In this document: piece after piece, positions 12,479 through 22,983 of the stretch
Layout: each line of letters starts with the position of its first letter
Numbering within the stretch: the first letter of the stretch is position 1
NCBI RefSeq assembly: GCF_010093535.1
Contig: NW_022985169.1
Location: 1,320,879 to 1,384,878 of the forward strand
Origin: Lindgomyces ingoldianus
Taxonomy: Eukaryota; Ascomycota; Dothideomycetes; Pleosporales; Lindgomycetaceae
Direction of reading: 5' to 3'
Length of the DNA: 64,000 bases
The notes under the pieces: model-generated
What the model was told of the DNA's origin: nothing
Database searches by the model: none
What the model saw: only the letters and a program-made list of their open reading frames with translations
Program-made: the position numbers and the translations under genes

Positions 12479-12682
12479 AGTTGGCATGGCCCTTCCGTGG
12501 GGGGTATTAGATGCAAAAGTAACCCACTGGACTAGGAACTCGGGGTTACTCATAATGGTAAAGTACGCGTCAGTGTGGGGACATTTTGGAAAGAGGGTTA
12601 ATATTGCCTGGAAAATCTCGGTTAGTACATTGGATAAGTCTAGCGCCTTATTACTGAAGGCGACAAGCCTTCTCTCCTCCAC

Positions 12683-13459
12683 TACCTTTTCGACATAATA
12701 CTATCAGTCAGTAACATCACGAGAGCTGAGAACCAAGATGGTTCGCGAGGTAACCTGACAATGCATCTCTTTAGGCTGAATAGAAGCACTATGTAAGATT
12801 TTTAAGTACGGTGATGGTCTGGGGATTGATCGGAGATGTTTTAAAGGACGAGATGATCATCGTGGAGACCTCTTCTATGTGGCATGTAGTGAGAAGGACA
12901 TTCGGTTCGATTTCTTCTCATTCTTGAGCGTTCCAAGGAAGGGGCGTTGCTATAGACTGAGGTATGAAGTTGATTGCTGTAGAGGTGTCATGAAATTTTT
13001 CAAAATGCTTTTCTGGAGTCTCGTAGCTCGCTTGGGTTCAAGATGCGGAGGCACAACAAAGAGATTTCTTTATCGATGCAGCGACTACGCGAAGGGCCCT
13101 GGCTAGCTTCGATGGGATATTTCCGAGACAGAATATATACTTTTTGCTATACGAACTTAGTAATGTATTTGTGACGCGATAGTTGGTTTCTTAACTAAAC
13201 AGCCTTAGGCTGTGATAGACCTACTGTAGTCAAATTGCTGCAGGGGTCCACATCCTCCTAATACCCTTCCATATGCTGGTAACCTGCTTGGTCAACCAGC
13301 CCATCCCTGTTAGTATTTCGTAGTAAGCGTCCATTCGCCATAGATGCAACAGGAGACAGGACTCCACTGCCTCTCAACACCCTTCCCAATTAGTACTCCC
13401 CCCGGAACCAATACGCCATATACATAATTTCACAACTCTCAAAGCTCAACTCACAAAGA
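12683..13459. other. Intergenic, no gene seen
   Basis: Both strands are interrupted by frequent stops. A short plus-strand frame (12879-13106) has no recognisable feature. The right end should include the 3' UTR of the minus-strand gene that ends at 13460. Confidence 0.4.
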
Positions 13460-16375
13460 TCAGCTCCTGTTAGCCGAGCCACATCCCCCACAAACAACCC
13501 CTCTCAAAATCCTACAAACCGTCCTCCCTTTCTTTTTCTTCTCCTCTACCACATTCTCCTCCTCAGCCATATGCGCCATAACTTCCTGGCTCCCGACTTT
13601 CACCCGCACATCGTCGTCACTAGTCCTTCTTTCATTCTCCCCACTCTCGACAACAGGTCTTTCGACGGTTGTAATTTCTTCTGTATCTGGGATTTCTGCT
13701 CCGCTGCCGGATGCTAGCATCGCTGGTCCATCGAGTGAGAAGCGCTCGACAAATTTGGATGTGCGTAATTGAAGGGCGGGTTTGGGGGGGCGAATGGGGA
13801 GGTCGAGTGGAGGGCTGTGTGACCGTATTGATGTTGATGCTGACGCTGGATATGAAGCCGAAGCTGGGATTGGCTTCGGAGGTGTAGTAGATTGCTCTAT
13901 CTCACCTACTCCATTTGGCGGAGGCGTAGGGGCAGGAGTGGGGATTCCGCTAGTAACTCTACGCACTCTCTCTTCTACTAAAACTGCTTCTGCTTCTGCT
14001 TGCACTGGGGCTTGCTGTTGGGGTTTCAGAGGCTCCCTTCCTGCCCGCCGCCGGATACTCGTTAGACGAACTTGATCGCGTCCAACGTTTGTGATGATTC
14101 TCGGCTCAGCACTACCAATGTATACCGGAGAATCCTGAAAGCTCGGCAGGGACGGCGCTAGAGAGAAGGGTGTGGTCGACGGCTGTAGATCTGCGTCGAG
14201 TGTCGGAGGTTCAGAACCATTTTCTGGGGTGGAAACAGAGGAGCGAGAGGTCAAGAGAGGAACGAGCGAGGTCGAAGTTGGATATTTCGCCACATCCTCG
14301 AACGGAGCAGCGGATGAACTCTCGAGTAGCTCTTCTTTCACCCCCACCTTCTGTTTCCCCTTCTCTTTCGAACTAGAGAATAGTGGTGCGGTTGGAAGAA
14401 CGGGATAGCTCGGCGCATTCACTAACTTTGGCGTCTTCCTCCCCCTTTCTATCTCACTCCCACTTCTATGTCGACTCCTACTCCCGCTTCTACTCCACCC
14501 TTCCCCTCCCCTTTCTATCTCCCCCAACAACTCCTCAATCCTCTGCTCTAGGTCTAACGACTGATCCTGCAGCTCCCTCGCCGTATGAAACGAATGCCAA
14601 GATGTCGGTGTTGAAGGCGAGGGAGACGATGATAGAGTCATTTTTGGAAGGTCACGGAGAAGGGAGATAGAACTCCAGAGCTCTGTGGTCTTTCTAGGCA
14701 GAGCAGTGCGGTGTTGGAGGATTTCTGCATCCTTTTGCGCGATAATGGTGGTGACATTGGCGTTGGCACTGGTACTGGCAACATGGTTGGGATTGGTGTT
14801 GTGCTTGGTGGTGGGGTCTTGATTGCGGTTGGGATAGTCATTCTGACGTTGTGATTGAGTGACTGGTATGTTTAGATTAGCCAGGCGCTCTTGAATGTCA
14901 GGCACTTTTGTCGTAGTCCGACTAGCTCTCTCGATTTGTTCGTTCACTGCCTCTCGGATAGTATTCGCCAGCGTCCGCTCATTCGGATTCTTAATAGGAG
15001 AGAAAGAATTGAATGTCGTCGGGTCACCCCTACAAGGACTCGGACCTAAAGTAGCCACGCTACTGCTATTGATAGGTTTCTCATTCGACGACATGACAAT
15101 CTCAGAATGTTTGGGAGTAGGTGGCGGAGAGGGGTCGAATGCTGACGACGGGGGTAGAATCGGATGAAAGATCCTGCCCTGGCGTTTGTATTCGTGGCTA
15201 ATCGTCGTATTTGTGTCTAGTTTGGGTATACGAGATGTTGTACCATTGACTCCGCTGGCGCCGTTCGAGTTGTGTGAAGTACAGTTAGAGATGTATTCGG
15301 TATCAATGTTGCCGTTGAAGGCGCCAAATTTGGGATATCTCTCCTCCGGATCCTTTGCTCTGTTCACGACGCTTGTTCGTTCTGGAATCGGAGCATGCGG
15401 ATACGGTGTATTTGTTCCATTTCTTTGCCGTTTGGCAGATGGGAAGGGGAATGGATCTTCGGCTTCGTCGGCTTCATCCTCGGATGTAGAGAATCTAGAG
15501 ATTATGGTTTCTTTATTTGAAGGACCCTCGAATCTAGTTTCTTTCCTTTGAGAGATGTATATCGCGTTCATCTTAGATTGAACCAGTGACGATTTCTTCT
15601 TCTGCGGGCTCGGCACAGATGGCTTCACTGGCGACTTCGTTGATGGGCTCTCTGTACTTTTTCTAGGTACTTTGCGGTGCGGATTCTGCGTATTTCCGCC
15701 CACACTCTCAGGTGTAGGGTCTGAATGGTGCGAATACTGCTTTTTGACCCCGCTGGATTCTTCGTACTGAGACCAACTCGTGACGAGATTCGGATATCCT
15801 TCAGCGTGGTCGAGGTCGAACGCGTCATAGACATGACTCCTGCTACTTGAAGCACCGCTTGTAGTATGGAAAGGATGTCGGTTATTTGCAGAGTCATTTG
15901 GTGTTAGGGGGGAGGTGTTTTTAATTTTTGAAGGACCGGTAGCGAACTGGTTAGAGTGATGATGTTCTAGGTCGCCGTTCAAATTGTCGTTCATGTCATA
16001 TTGAATGAAGGAAGGACCACGAGAGCACCTCTTAGAGGGATCCTGTCCCACATTGGGAATTGAGGAAGAAGCTTTACCATTCACAGCTCCATTCGTATGG
16101 CTGATTGGACCACTACTCCTCTCCATCCAAGTTTCATATACCTCCTGTTCCCGTTGCTCTTGTATAGGCATATGCCACTTGCCCTTAAGATGAGCCTTCG
16201 AGCAAGGCGAGTTGAAGGCCGGTTCCCGCACACGAGGGGGTGGGCTGGGTTCTTGGAGGTGAGCGAACTCGGGGGCGATGAATGAGTGTGTTTCGGATGG
16301 TAATTGGGGTGGCCGGGATGGACGGGGTGGGATGGAGATGGATGAGGATGATGGCTGAGTTGATAGCGAAGGCAT
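13460..16375 (-). CDS. Large disordered protein of unknown function
   Basis: An uninterrupted frame of 971 codons. I do not recognise the protein. It is very rich in Ser, Pro and Thr, begins with low-complexity sequence (MPSLSTQPSSSSISIPP), and has basic clusters in the middle (KSPVKPSVPSPQKKK; FPSAKRQRNG) that could be nuclear localisation signals. A short helical-looking segment near residues 480-510 (ANTIREAVNEQIERAS) and another near 615-625 (DQSLDLEQRIEELLGEIE) are the only candidates for ordered structure, and the latter could be a short coiled coil. The C-terminus is basic and ends in a Cys/Gly cluster (VCRILRGVVCGGCGSANRS). A single exon this long with consistent codon use is unlikely by chance. 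It lies in tandem behind RAD18 on the same strand. A regulatory or cytoskeletal scaffold role is only a guess. Confidence 0.75.
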   Translation of the reverse strand: MPSLSTQPSSSSISIPPRPSRPPQLPSETHSFIAPEFAHLQEPSPPPRVREPAFNSPCSKAHLKGKWHMPIQEQREQEVYETWMERSSGPISHTNGAVNGKASSSIPNVGQDPSKRCSRGPSFIQYDMNDNLNGDLEHHHSNQFATGPSKIKNTSPLTPNDSANNRHPFHTTSGASSSRSHVYDAFDLDHAEGYPNLVTSWSQYEESSGVKKQYSHHSDPTPESVGGNTQNPHRKVPRKSTESPSTKSPVKPSVPSPQKKKSSLVQSKMNAIYISQRKETRFEGPSNKETIISRFSTSEDEADEAEDPFPFPSAKRQRNGTNTPYPHAPIPERTSVVNRAKDPEERYPKFGAFNGNIDTEYISNCTSHNSNGASGVNGTTSRIPKLDTNTTISHEYKRQGRIFHPILPPSSAFDPSPPPTPKHSEIVMSSNEKPINSSSVATLGPSPCRGDPTTFNSFSPIKNPNERTLANTIREAVNEQIERASRTTTKVPDIQERLANLNIPVTQSQRQNDYPNRNQDPTTKHNTNPNHVASTSANANVTTIIAQKDAEILQHRTALPRKTTELWSSISLLRDLPKMTLSSSPSPSTPTSWHSFHTARELQDQSLDLEQRIEELLGEIERGGEGWSRSGSRSRHRSGSEIERGRKTPKLVNAPSYPVLPTAPLFSSSKEKGKQKVGVKEELLESSSAAPFEDVAKYPTSTSLVPLLTSRSSVSTPENGSEPPTLDADLQPSTTPFSLAPSLPSFQDSPVYIGSAEPRIITNVGRDQVRLTSIRRRAGREPLKPQQQAPVQAEAEAVLVEERVRRVTSGIPTPAPTPPPNGVGEIEQSTTPPKPIPASASYPASASTSIRSHSPPLDLPIRPPKPALQLRTSKFVERFSLDGPAMLASGSGAEIPDTEEITTVERPVVESGENERRTSDDDVRVKVGSQEVMAHMAEEENVVEEKKKKGRTVCRILRGVVCGGCGSANRS

Positions 16376-17262
16376 AGTAGTAATTCCTGATGAATACTGG
16401 TAGAGGGCTAGGAGGAGGGGTGGTAATGAGTGTGGATGGCTAGAGTGGGGGTGAATTGCAGAAGAACCTCTAAGCTATGTGGCAATGGAGAGGGAAGAGA
16501 GTAAGACTCCCTTGGGGTTGTAATCGAGCCAAGGTTGAGAGACGAAGTTGGGACACGCAAAGTGGCTTGCAGGTTGATCTCTCTTTCGCTGTTCGCGGAG
16601 GTGATATATATTTAGGGAAGTGATGGAGGCTGACGGAGTGGTGTTGAAAGAAAGAATGTGGAAAAGGAGACGAAACATTTTGAGAGCAAAGATGTCAGGT
16701 AACGTGTTCAAGAAGGTTGAATATCAAAGTGTGGGCCGGCTTCCGTTAGCATGGCCAAATTTCGGTGTCGTTGCGATATTTGATCCATGGATGTGAAGCT
16801 GTCAACACCAAGAAATCCTCAATGTTTTCAGGAATAATTTCAAGCGGAAAGCCACCATGCAGAAACAAACTCTAATGATGAGATGAAGTGGTCACTAGGC
16901 ATGGGTGGGATGGAGTTCATGGCCTACCTAGGGAATGAGCAAGTCGAATTTTCCTCTGTATGTATTCCATGTTGGCGAAAGCAGCCAAACCTCCGGGGGT
17001 CTATTTAGGGCAGAAATATTTATCCTCGAAGCACTTCGCTTAATCCTAAAAAGAGATCTAAGTATTCAGAATGCTCATGAATTGACTGTAGTGGGCGCTA
17101 AAATGCTGTATATGATATGTTTTGCGATTGGGACGAAACTAGAATCAACCGGCTCGGGATGTGTTGACCATGGGCAAAAGTGCGTCCCGGATATTCCTTT
17201 CCAAAGGAACCAAGGAACCAGAAATCGGAGTTTGAAAAATGAAGTAGAAACCGAATATGGTA
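16376..17262. other. Promoter side of the disordered-protein gene and 3' flank of RAD18
   Basis: This intergenic stretch between two tandem minus-strand genes has no supported coding sequence. A plus-strand frame that starts at 16935 runs into RAD18 as its antisense and is not coding. Confidence 0.45.
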
Positions 17263-18883
17263 TTACTGTACCGCCGTCGAACTATCCACATCCACAATCG
17301 GATCCTCGGGTAGAGAACACACTGGCAACTTTCTCGTCGGGGAAGCAAAAGGATTTGCCAGTCCCATTGGTGGCTCACACACTGTCTCTATTGCCCCGGC
17401 CCTTGACACACCGCTGGAATTCGACTCCGAAGATGTTTCTTGACTTAGTGAGGGTACTGCAGACCCGCCTTGATCAAACTGATCGACCTTTTCGCCTACA
17501 ATTACTAAAGCCGTTTCGTTGCTTTCGAGCAGTGTCGTCTTTTCATTTGTCGGTTGCGGTTCCTTGCTCTGAAGCCGACCGCTCTCGGTACCATCACTAG
17601 TCTGCGCCGCGTCTTTCAGGTCCTCTGATGTTGTTACTACGGTCCTCTTCTTTCGAGCTTCAGCAATAAGATCTGCGAATTGGTTTTCATGCTGTTTCGC
17701 ATGGCCTTTGCCATCAAAATCCTTCCTCATGACTTTTGCTTCCGGCGCGCCGGCGCTTCCGCCTTGCGTTCTTTCCCATATGTCGAGCTCTTTTAATAGT
17801 TCTCTTTTGGATTTTGGATGCACCGAGTCACAATTTGAATTCCAGAGGTGCAACCATTCAGTATGCCGCGCTATTAGGAGGGGTTTCGTGCCCCAATTTG
17901 GGATGCCAAGATCACCGATCTTCTTCCTCAACGCTTGGTCTTTTAGTAGATTGTAGTTAAGCTGCGGTAGACGGGTCGGGGCTGGGGAAGCCTGCTTTTG
18001 CGGCGGGCGAAGAAAAGAATTCGAAGGCGTGTTGTTGGTCCTGCAAAGATAGAGTCAGTTTCCGGTCGAATTTGTGGTATCAGCTCGTATACCGCGATCG
18101 CGCGTTCTGTTCCCCAGGACAATCATTTAGATGAGGAAAAACCCGCTCTTCTTTCATGGGCGTCCTGCAAATCGGACACCTAACCATCCCTTCGAGGGCA
18201 AACTCCTCATCGTCGCCCTCATCATCAGTATCTAGAATCTCAATAGGTGTGCCTTCCCCTTCGCCATGCCCAGTCCGATTCCTCGTCTGTCTCGACCTTG
18301 TCTGCCTAACATTTCCCTCCTCCTCTATGTCCGTATCATCTAGTTTCCTCTTCTTTCTAGCCTCCTTTGGAAATGCAACCTCAGCTTCTCTCCTCGCGAG
18401 CTCAATCGCCGCTGGCCTCGCGCTTTGATACCTCTCGACAATCTCCCTCACCACAAAATTCGGCACCAATTTATCCGCATGGACGCCCTTCTTGCATGTC
18501 GGACATCTTCCATCCACCGTAACGCATCGCCGTATACATCGTGAGCAGAACGTATGCGAACATGCGGTAATTACGGGGGTGTCGTAGAACTCTTTGCAGA
18601 TCTCGCAGCGCAGAGCGGCTTCGAGGGGTTCGAAGGAAGGGAGAGACGTGGCGAGCCAGTCTGTAGAGTCGGGAAAGTCGAGAGAGGGTTCCATGGCGGA
18701 TTGCATGCGTTGAGGAGGTGTTGAAGATGTTTGCGATGAAGGCGGCGTCAAGAGCGTGATCGACGCGGTTGCCGTCTCCGCCGTATCACGTGCTGTTTTT
18801 GCAGGCAGCGGCGCTTTGTCAGCATTTTCAGGGTGTGGGCCTGGAGTGGCTTTGGGAAAGATCAATTTTGATTGTCGTGCCAT
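17263..18883 (-). CDS. RAD18: Postreplication-repair E3 ubiquitin ligase RAD18
   Basis: With Rad6 this enzyme mono-ubiquitinates PCNA at stalled forks and starts DNA damage tolerance. Exons are 18883-18093 and 18040-17263, joined by a 52-nt intron. The RING C3HC4 is complete: CEICKEFYDTPVITACSHTF then CSRCIRRC and CPTCKK. A UBZ4-type zinc finger follows (CPICRTPMKEERVFPHLNDC). The SAP domain is created by the splice: LPQLNYNLLKDQALRKKIGD, then LGIPNWGTKPLLIARHTEWL. All three domains are in the order expected of Rad18. The C-terminal tail is acidic and low in complexity. The frame opens at 18883 (522 residues), but fungal orthologues usually begin just before the PDSTDW motif, so the ATG at 18694 (459 residues, MEPSLDFPDSTDW) is an equally good start. 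RAD18 sits between ULA1 and the disordered-protein gene on the same strand. Confidence 0.93.
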
Positions 18884-19183
18884 GCTGGGCTAGAATAGGT
18901 CATAGGTAGTGATGATTCGGTTCAAGAAGATGGCATATGTGTAGTGTGCACTTAATGCCACCGTTTTTGCAGAGCATCACCTGGAGGTGAAACAAATGAG
19001 GTTCTCCGGAGAGCATGAGGATGATCTGTGATCCTCAATTGATTGAAATTTTATGAGCAGATCATCTCTTTGGACTGCTGGAAATAGCATGGCGATGAGT
19101 GCATGCCCAAGTCTCTTGTCCATGATGCCATGCCATGCTGAACGCACCATTAACTAAGACCTCTATCCACCCTCACCATTCCT

Positions 19184-21100
19184 CTATACTCGAAAAACCC
19201 CAGTCTTGCTCTTCACGCCATCGAAAATGCAAGTATTGTCTACCGGTACATACTGCTCCGTCATAACTTTAATCACCTCTTGCGAAACGAGACCGCCAGT
19301 TAAAGTCGCAATGTTGTGAAGTTCAGCACCGCCAGCTCGGACACTATCCGTCAAGATCAGTATGAAGCCAAGAATCATCAACGGGTTCATACTCACAGCT
19401 CCTGAACGTACTCTCCCACCCATGTCTTGGCTTCCGAGTAGTCTGGGTCTTCGATGAACGTACCAGCCTCTTTGATCAAATCATCCATAATCTTGAAGGC
19501 AATTCCAGTCATCTTCTCGGTATCCACTTCTGGATTTGTCTCACCAGGAGCCCGGGGGGTTCCACCCAAAGCGTCTTTGTCATGCATTGCCGTGAATTCG
19601 TCGAATGCGAGGAAAGCAATGTATAGGGGAATAAGCGAGTCTTGGAAGGTGAGATTTTGGGCTGCAATGAATGGTAAGTGTTCGAATACGCCAATTTTGA
19701 AAGCGGTCCGGAAGTCTTACCAAGAGATTTCGCCGTATCTCCCCACTTCAATGTCTCACCAGCTTGCACTACTTGGAATGGCCGTCCCCGAACTAATTTG
19801 ATATGTGCTGCATTCTTACAAAAAGCTTCCACATCCTTTTCTTCGATCGGCGTACTCCGATTGATATTCCTCTCCAGGAACCGAACACTATCCAGCACCT
19901 CCGCAAGATCCTTCCGTGCTTTCGATTTGTACACGTTCTGTAGCTGAATGTAATCGGATGAGCGAGCCTTCATATCGGGCACGGAACCAGGCAAGGGCAG
20001 AACTCCATATTTGGTATAGAACAGCGAGACCGCGTGCGCTATTATCCAGAAGCTAGAGGCGTCGTCCTTTAGAAGTAGGCATTCCGGGTCCTTGAAAAGC
20101 TCCTTCACAGCACCACTCGGCTCTGGAGGATTCAATGACTTGAGAACTGCAGCGACTGCTTCGTCGTAATTCTCCTCTCCGCCCTCCGGGTTGTCTGTTC
20201 GCGCAGCCTTCTTCACCATGTCTCTGAACTCGGTTTTCTCTTTGTAGGTCCGCGGTTGTTGACCGTCATGATCCTTCTTCCATACTTCAAGGTAGTGAAG
20301 CAGCAGACAAACGTATGGAACATGACCGTGATCATCTGAGGCCATGGTGTCCAAACTCTTCGTCTTCTCTTCTGCGAACATTATGAGCTCGGCCCACGGT
20401 TTGAGGAGGCGAAGATCAGTGGTGGTCTCAGGGTCTGGGTGGGTATCTACAATGGGAAATGATGGAGGAAGGTGTATTGAGAAGTGCGAATAGAAGCCGA
20501 CGGAATGGATATAGAAGAGCTGGACTGAGTTGGCGCTTGCGTAGGCGGATATTTTGGCAAGGAGCTCTGGGCGGATTGGTGCGGCTACGATCACGAGGGT
20601 ATATGGCTTCAACGAGTCGGGTTTCGCGAGGAAGGACTCGACGGGCTACATAAGTCAGTCGAGCAATATCTCATAGGTATACACGCTATCAAACCTCAGT
20701 GATGAAGTCGCCTTGTACATCCGGGTTCAGCTCCTTCAGTAGATTGCAAGTATGCTCAGCCCTGGAACCCCCCAAATGCCTTTCTTCGAGGAAGAAGTTC
20801 ACGCCCAAGTCTGCCTCAGAGACCACAGCTGAATCCTGTATCGTAAAATAGCCAACGCCAGGAAGCACCAAGTTCTTTAATGTTTCGATACCAACAACAC
20901 CGGGACCGGAGTTTACGAGCAGAATATGCGATTCTTCGAGCGCGCGTTGGCCAGTGGGCCCCCAAAGTCGAAGCTGGCGATCATACCTGGACCAAGTCAG
21001 TAGCTACACACATATGTGGGGTGGAGCTTCAACAGCTCGGACTAGCTCACTTCTTCTCCTTTGCGGTTGGTCCTTGGACGGGAGGAGGCAGATCCGCCAT
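19184..21100 (-). CDS. ULA1: NEDD8-activating enzyme E1 regulatory subunit (ULA1/APP-BP1)
   Basis: Regulatory half of the heterodimeric E1 that activates NEDD8/Rub1 for cullin modification; it pairs with Uba3, which carries the catalytic cysteine. The protein has 563 residues in five exons: 21100-21051, 20986-20695, 20645-19721, 19661-19397, 19343-19184. The first exon is tiny (MADLPPPVQGPTAKEKK). The join gives YDRQLRLWGPTGQRALEESH, the classical start of the ThiF-like adenylation fold, followed by ILLVNSGPGVVGIETLKNLV. The C-terminal RAGGAELHNIATLTGGLVSQ, then EVIKVMTEQYVPVDNT, is the conserved end of the fold. No catalytic Cys motif is expected in this subunit. Introns are 49-64 nt. One donor is GTTTGA, less usual but required for the frame. 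It is divergent from RKI1, with 360 bp between the start codons. Confidence 0.93.
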
Positions 21101-21460
21101 AATGAGCTCCCTTGCAACAACGAAGCGGGAAGAAGCTCGGGAGGGACTTTGTGGGCGTCGTGCTGGGGTTTAAGATGTCTCCAGGCACCGTCGAAATACT
21201 GCCGGGCGGTGAGGGTTCACACTTGTTGCCTCAGGCTCATATTCACACACAAGACATCATGGCAGGGTCCAGGGGCCGAAAGCCGAGCGAGAATTCCCCC
21301 CCACCAACACACGATACGAACAACTACATTCGCTCGTTGCGACTATTTCTCTAAACGCGGATCTTCCGTTTTCTAGGTTTGTATTACTCTAAAATTTGAA
21401 ATTTCGGTGTTGCATTCGAAGTTCCCTTCTCGTCGTCTCCAGAGGTCTCCCGACCCGTTG
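21101..21460. promoter_or_regulatory. Divergent promoter region, ULA1 / RKI1
   Basis: The 360 bp between the two divergent start codons must carry both 5' UTRs and promoters. No TATA box or known fungal operator stands out. A GTG at 21407 extends the RKI1 frame upstream but is not a plausible nuclear start. Confidence 0.5.
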
Positions 21461-22656
21461 ATGCGGATAAATATCCTCCGGCAACTGTCAAGTCCGCGGG
21501 CGCCGCTCAGTAGCAGAATTCCTCAGCAAATTCGCTACATAAGTCATCAAAAGCCTCAGTCGCCGCCATACAACCCTCAAAATACTCAATTGATCTCTAA
21601 AACTGTTTCTTCACCTAGCACTGGTTCTTGGACCCGGTTCCTTCAAACTAGACATCTTCCCCGCACCACCAGACTCCCATCGTCGACTTCCGCATCGGGA
21701 AAGTTCGACTCGGAAAAGAACAACGCGAAGATGACAGACTCAACAATCGAATCCGCCAAACGCGCAGCCGCTATTCAAGCCGTCAGCGAGCACTTTGACC
21801 CCTCTGCAACCCACGTTGGCATCGGGTCTGGCACTACCATTGTCTACGTCGTCGAAGCCATTAAAGAAGCATCGACAAACCCACACATACGCTTCGTTCC
21901 CACAGGCTACCAATCGCGACAAGTCATTGTGCAAGCTGGATTGACGCCAATTGCATTCGATTCGCTGTCGGAAGATGTCATGTTAGATATTGCATTCGAT
22001 GGCGCGGATGAGGTGGACGAGGAGTTGAATTGTATAAAGGGCGGTGGCGCATGCTTGTTTCAGGAGAAGTTGGTTGCGGAGAGAGCGAGGAAGTTCGTCT
22101 GTGTTGCAGGTTCGAAGACCCCTTTCTATTTTCTTCCTCCCCACCTGTAGTCTTGACTTGACACTGACAACCACTTTCAGACTACCGTAAAAACCAATCC
22201 CGCCTCCTAACAAACTGGCCCACTATCCCAATAGAAGTCGCCCCGATTTCCGTTCCCACTGTCCTCCACTCCCTCCGCGCCCTGGGCTCCCCGAACCCCA
22301 AACTCCGCACCACCCTCCTCGCAAAATCTGGCCCGCTAAAAACCGACCAAGACTTCTTCATCATTGACGCACCCTTCTCAACCCTCCTGACCACGAGCGA
22401 CGTCTCCTCGGGTAAAGGAAAAGGCGACGGCAGTGACAAGACATGGGAGGTGAACAAGCTAAGCCGGGCCATTAAGGAGTTGACGGGTGTGCTAGAGGTG
22501 GGGATTTTCTCGGGGCTGAATGGGACTCAAGCAGAAGCGCTGAGGAGTCAGGATAAGGTTAATATGAATACTATTACTGGCGGGCAGAAACCGGTGGCGG
22601 TGTATTTTGGGATGCAGGATGGGAGCGTGCAGGTGAGGACTGCGGAGGCATCGTGA
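21461..22656 (+). CDS. RKI1: Ribose-5-phosphate isomerase A
   Basis: Interconverts ribose-5-phosphate and ribulose-5-phosphate in the non-oxidative pentose phosphate pathway. Two exons: 21461-22109 and 22181-22656. The RpiA fold is evident: [20 protein letters not shown] (phosphate-binding), [32 protein letters not shown] (catalytic Asp/Glu region) and [19 protein letters not shown]. The splice gives [13 protein letters not shown]. The first ATG gives 374 residues. An in-frame ATG at 21731 gives 284 residues and is where the conserved enzyme begins ([14 protein letters not shown]). The 90-residue leader is rich in Arg, Ser and Pro with almost no acidic residues in its first part and resembles a mitochondrial presequence, so two forms are possible. 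There is an insertion before the C-terminal part ([12 protein letters not shown]). Confidence 0.93.
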
Positions 22657-22983
22657 GGGAGGGAATGGATTGTTGTGGGTGGATGTGTTTTTTTCTATAT
22701 TGAGTTTTGGTTGTCGCATGCCTTGTGGCTTACAAGGTGCGAGTGGATGATCTTCATACTCTTATAGGGGTAGAGAAATAACCCCATTTGTCAGTCTCAC
22801 AGACATTCCCTGCTCAGAGTGGCGGGAATCGCTCATGCTACAATGATCTTACCTCCCTACTAAGGTTTAATTTGAATACCGTGAATGTGGTACCTATTCT
22901 ACACAAGGCTATCTCCACGCATGAAAGAACCCTAACCCAGATGACGCGAACCTGCATGACTCCGAATCCCACAATAAATACAT

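Noticed and set aside
12332..12682. 116-codon minus-strand frame as an intact gene
   Set aside because: It crosses three 19-bp repeats that shift register, has no domain and sits beside a decayed ankyrin fragment.
13015..13060. tRNA-like T-loop sequence (GGTTCAAG)
   Set aside because: No matching acceptor stem, D-arm or anticodon arm could be folded around it.
16935..17600. 221-codon plus-strand frame
   Set aside because: It starts in intergenic DNA and runs antisense through RAD18 exon 2; no domain of its own.
19184..20612. Reading ULA1 as several unrelated small genes
   Set aside because: Five exons join in one frame with the ThiF-like N-terminus and the conserved C-terminal block; total coding length is a multiple of three.
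21407..21460. Extension of RKI1 to a GTG start at 21407
   Set aside because: A GTG start is not expected in a nuclear fungal gene; the first ATG is at 21461.
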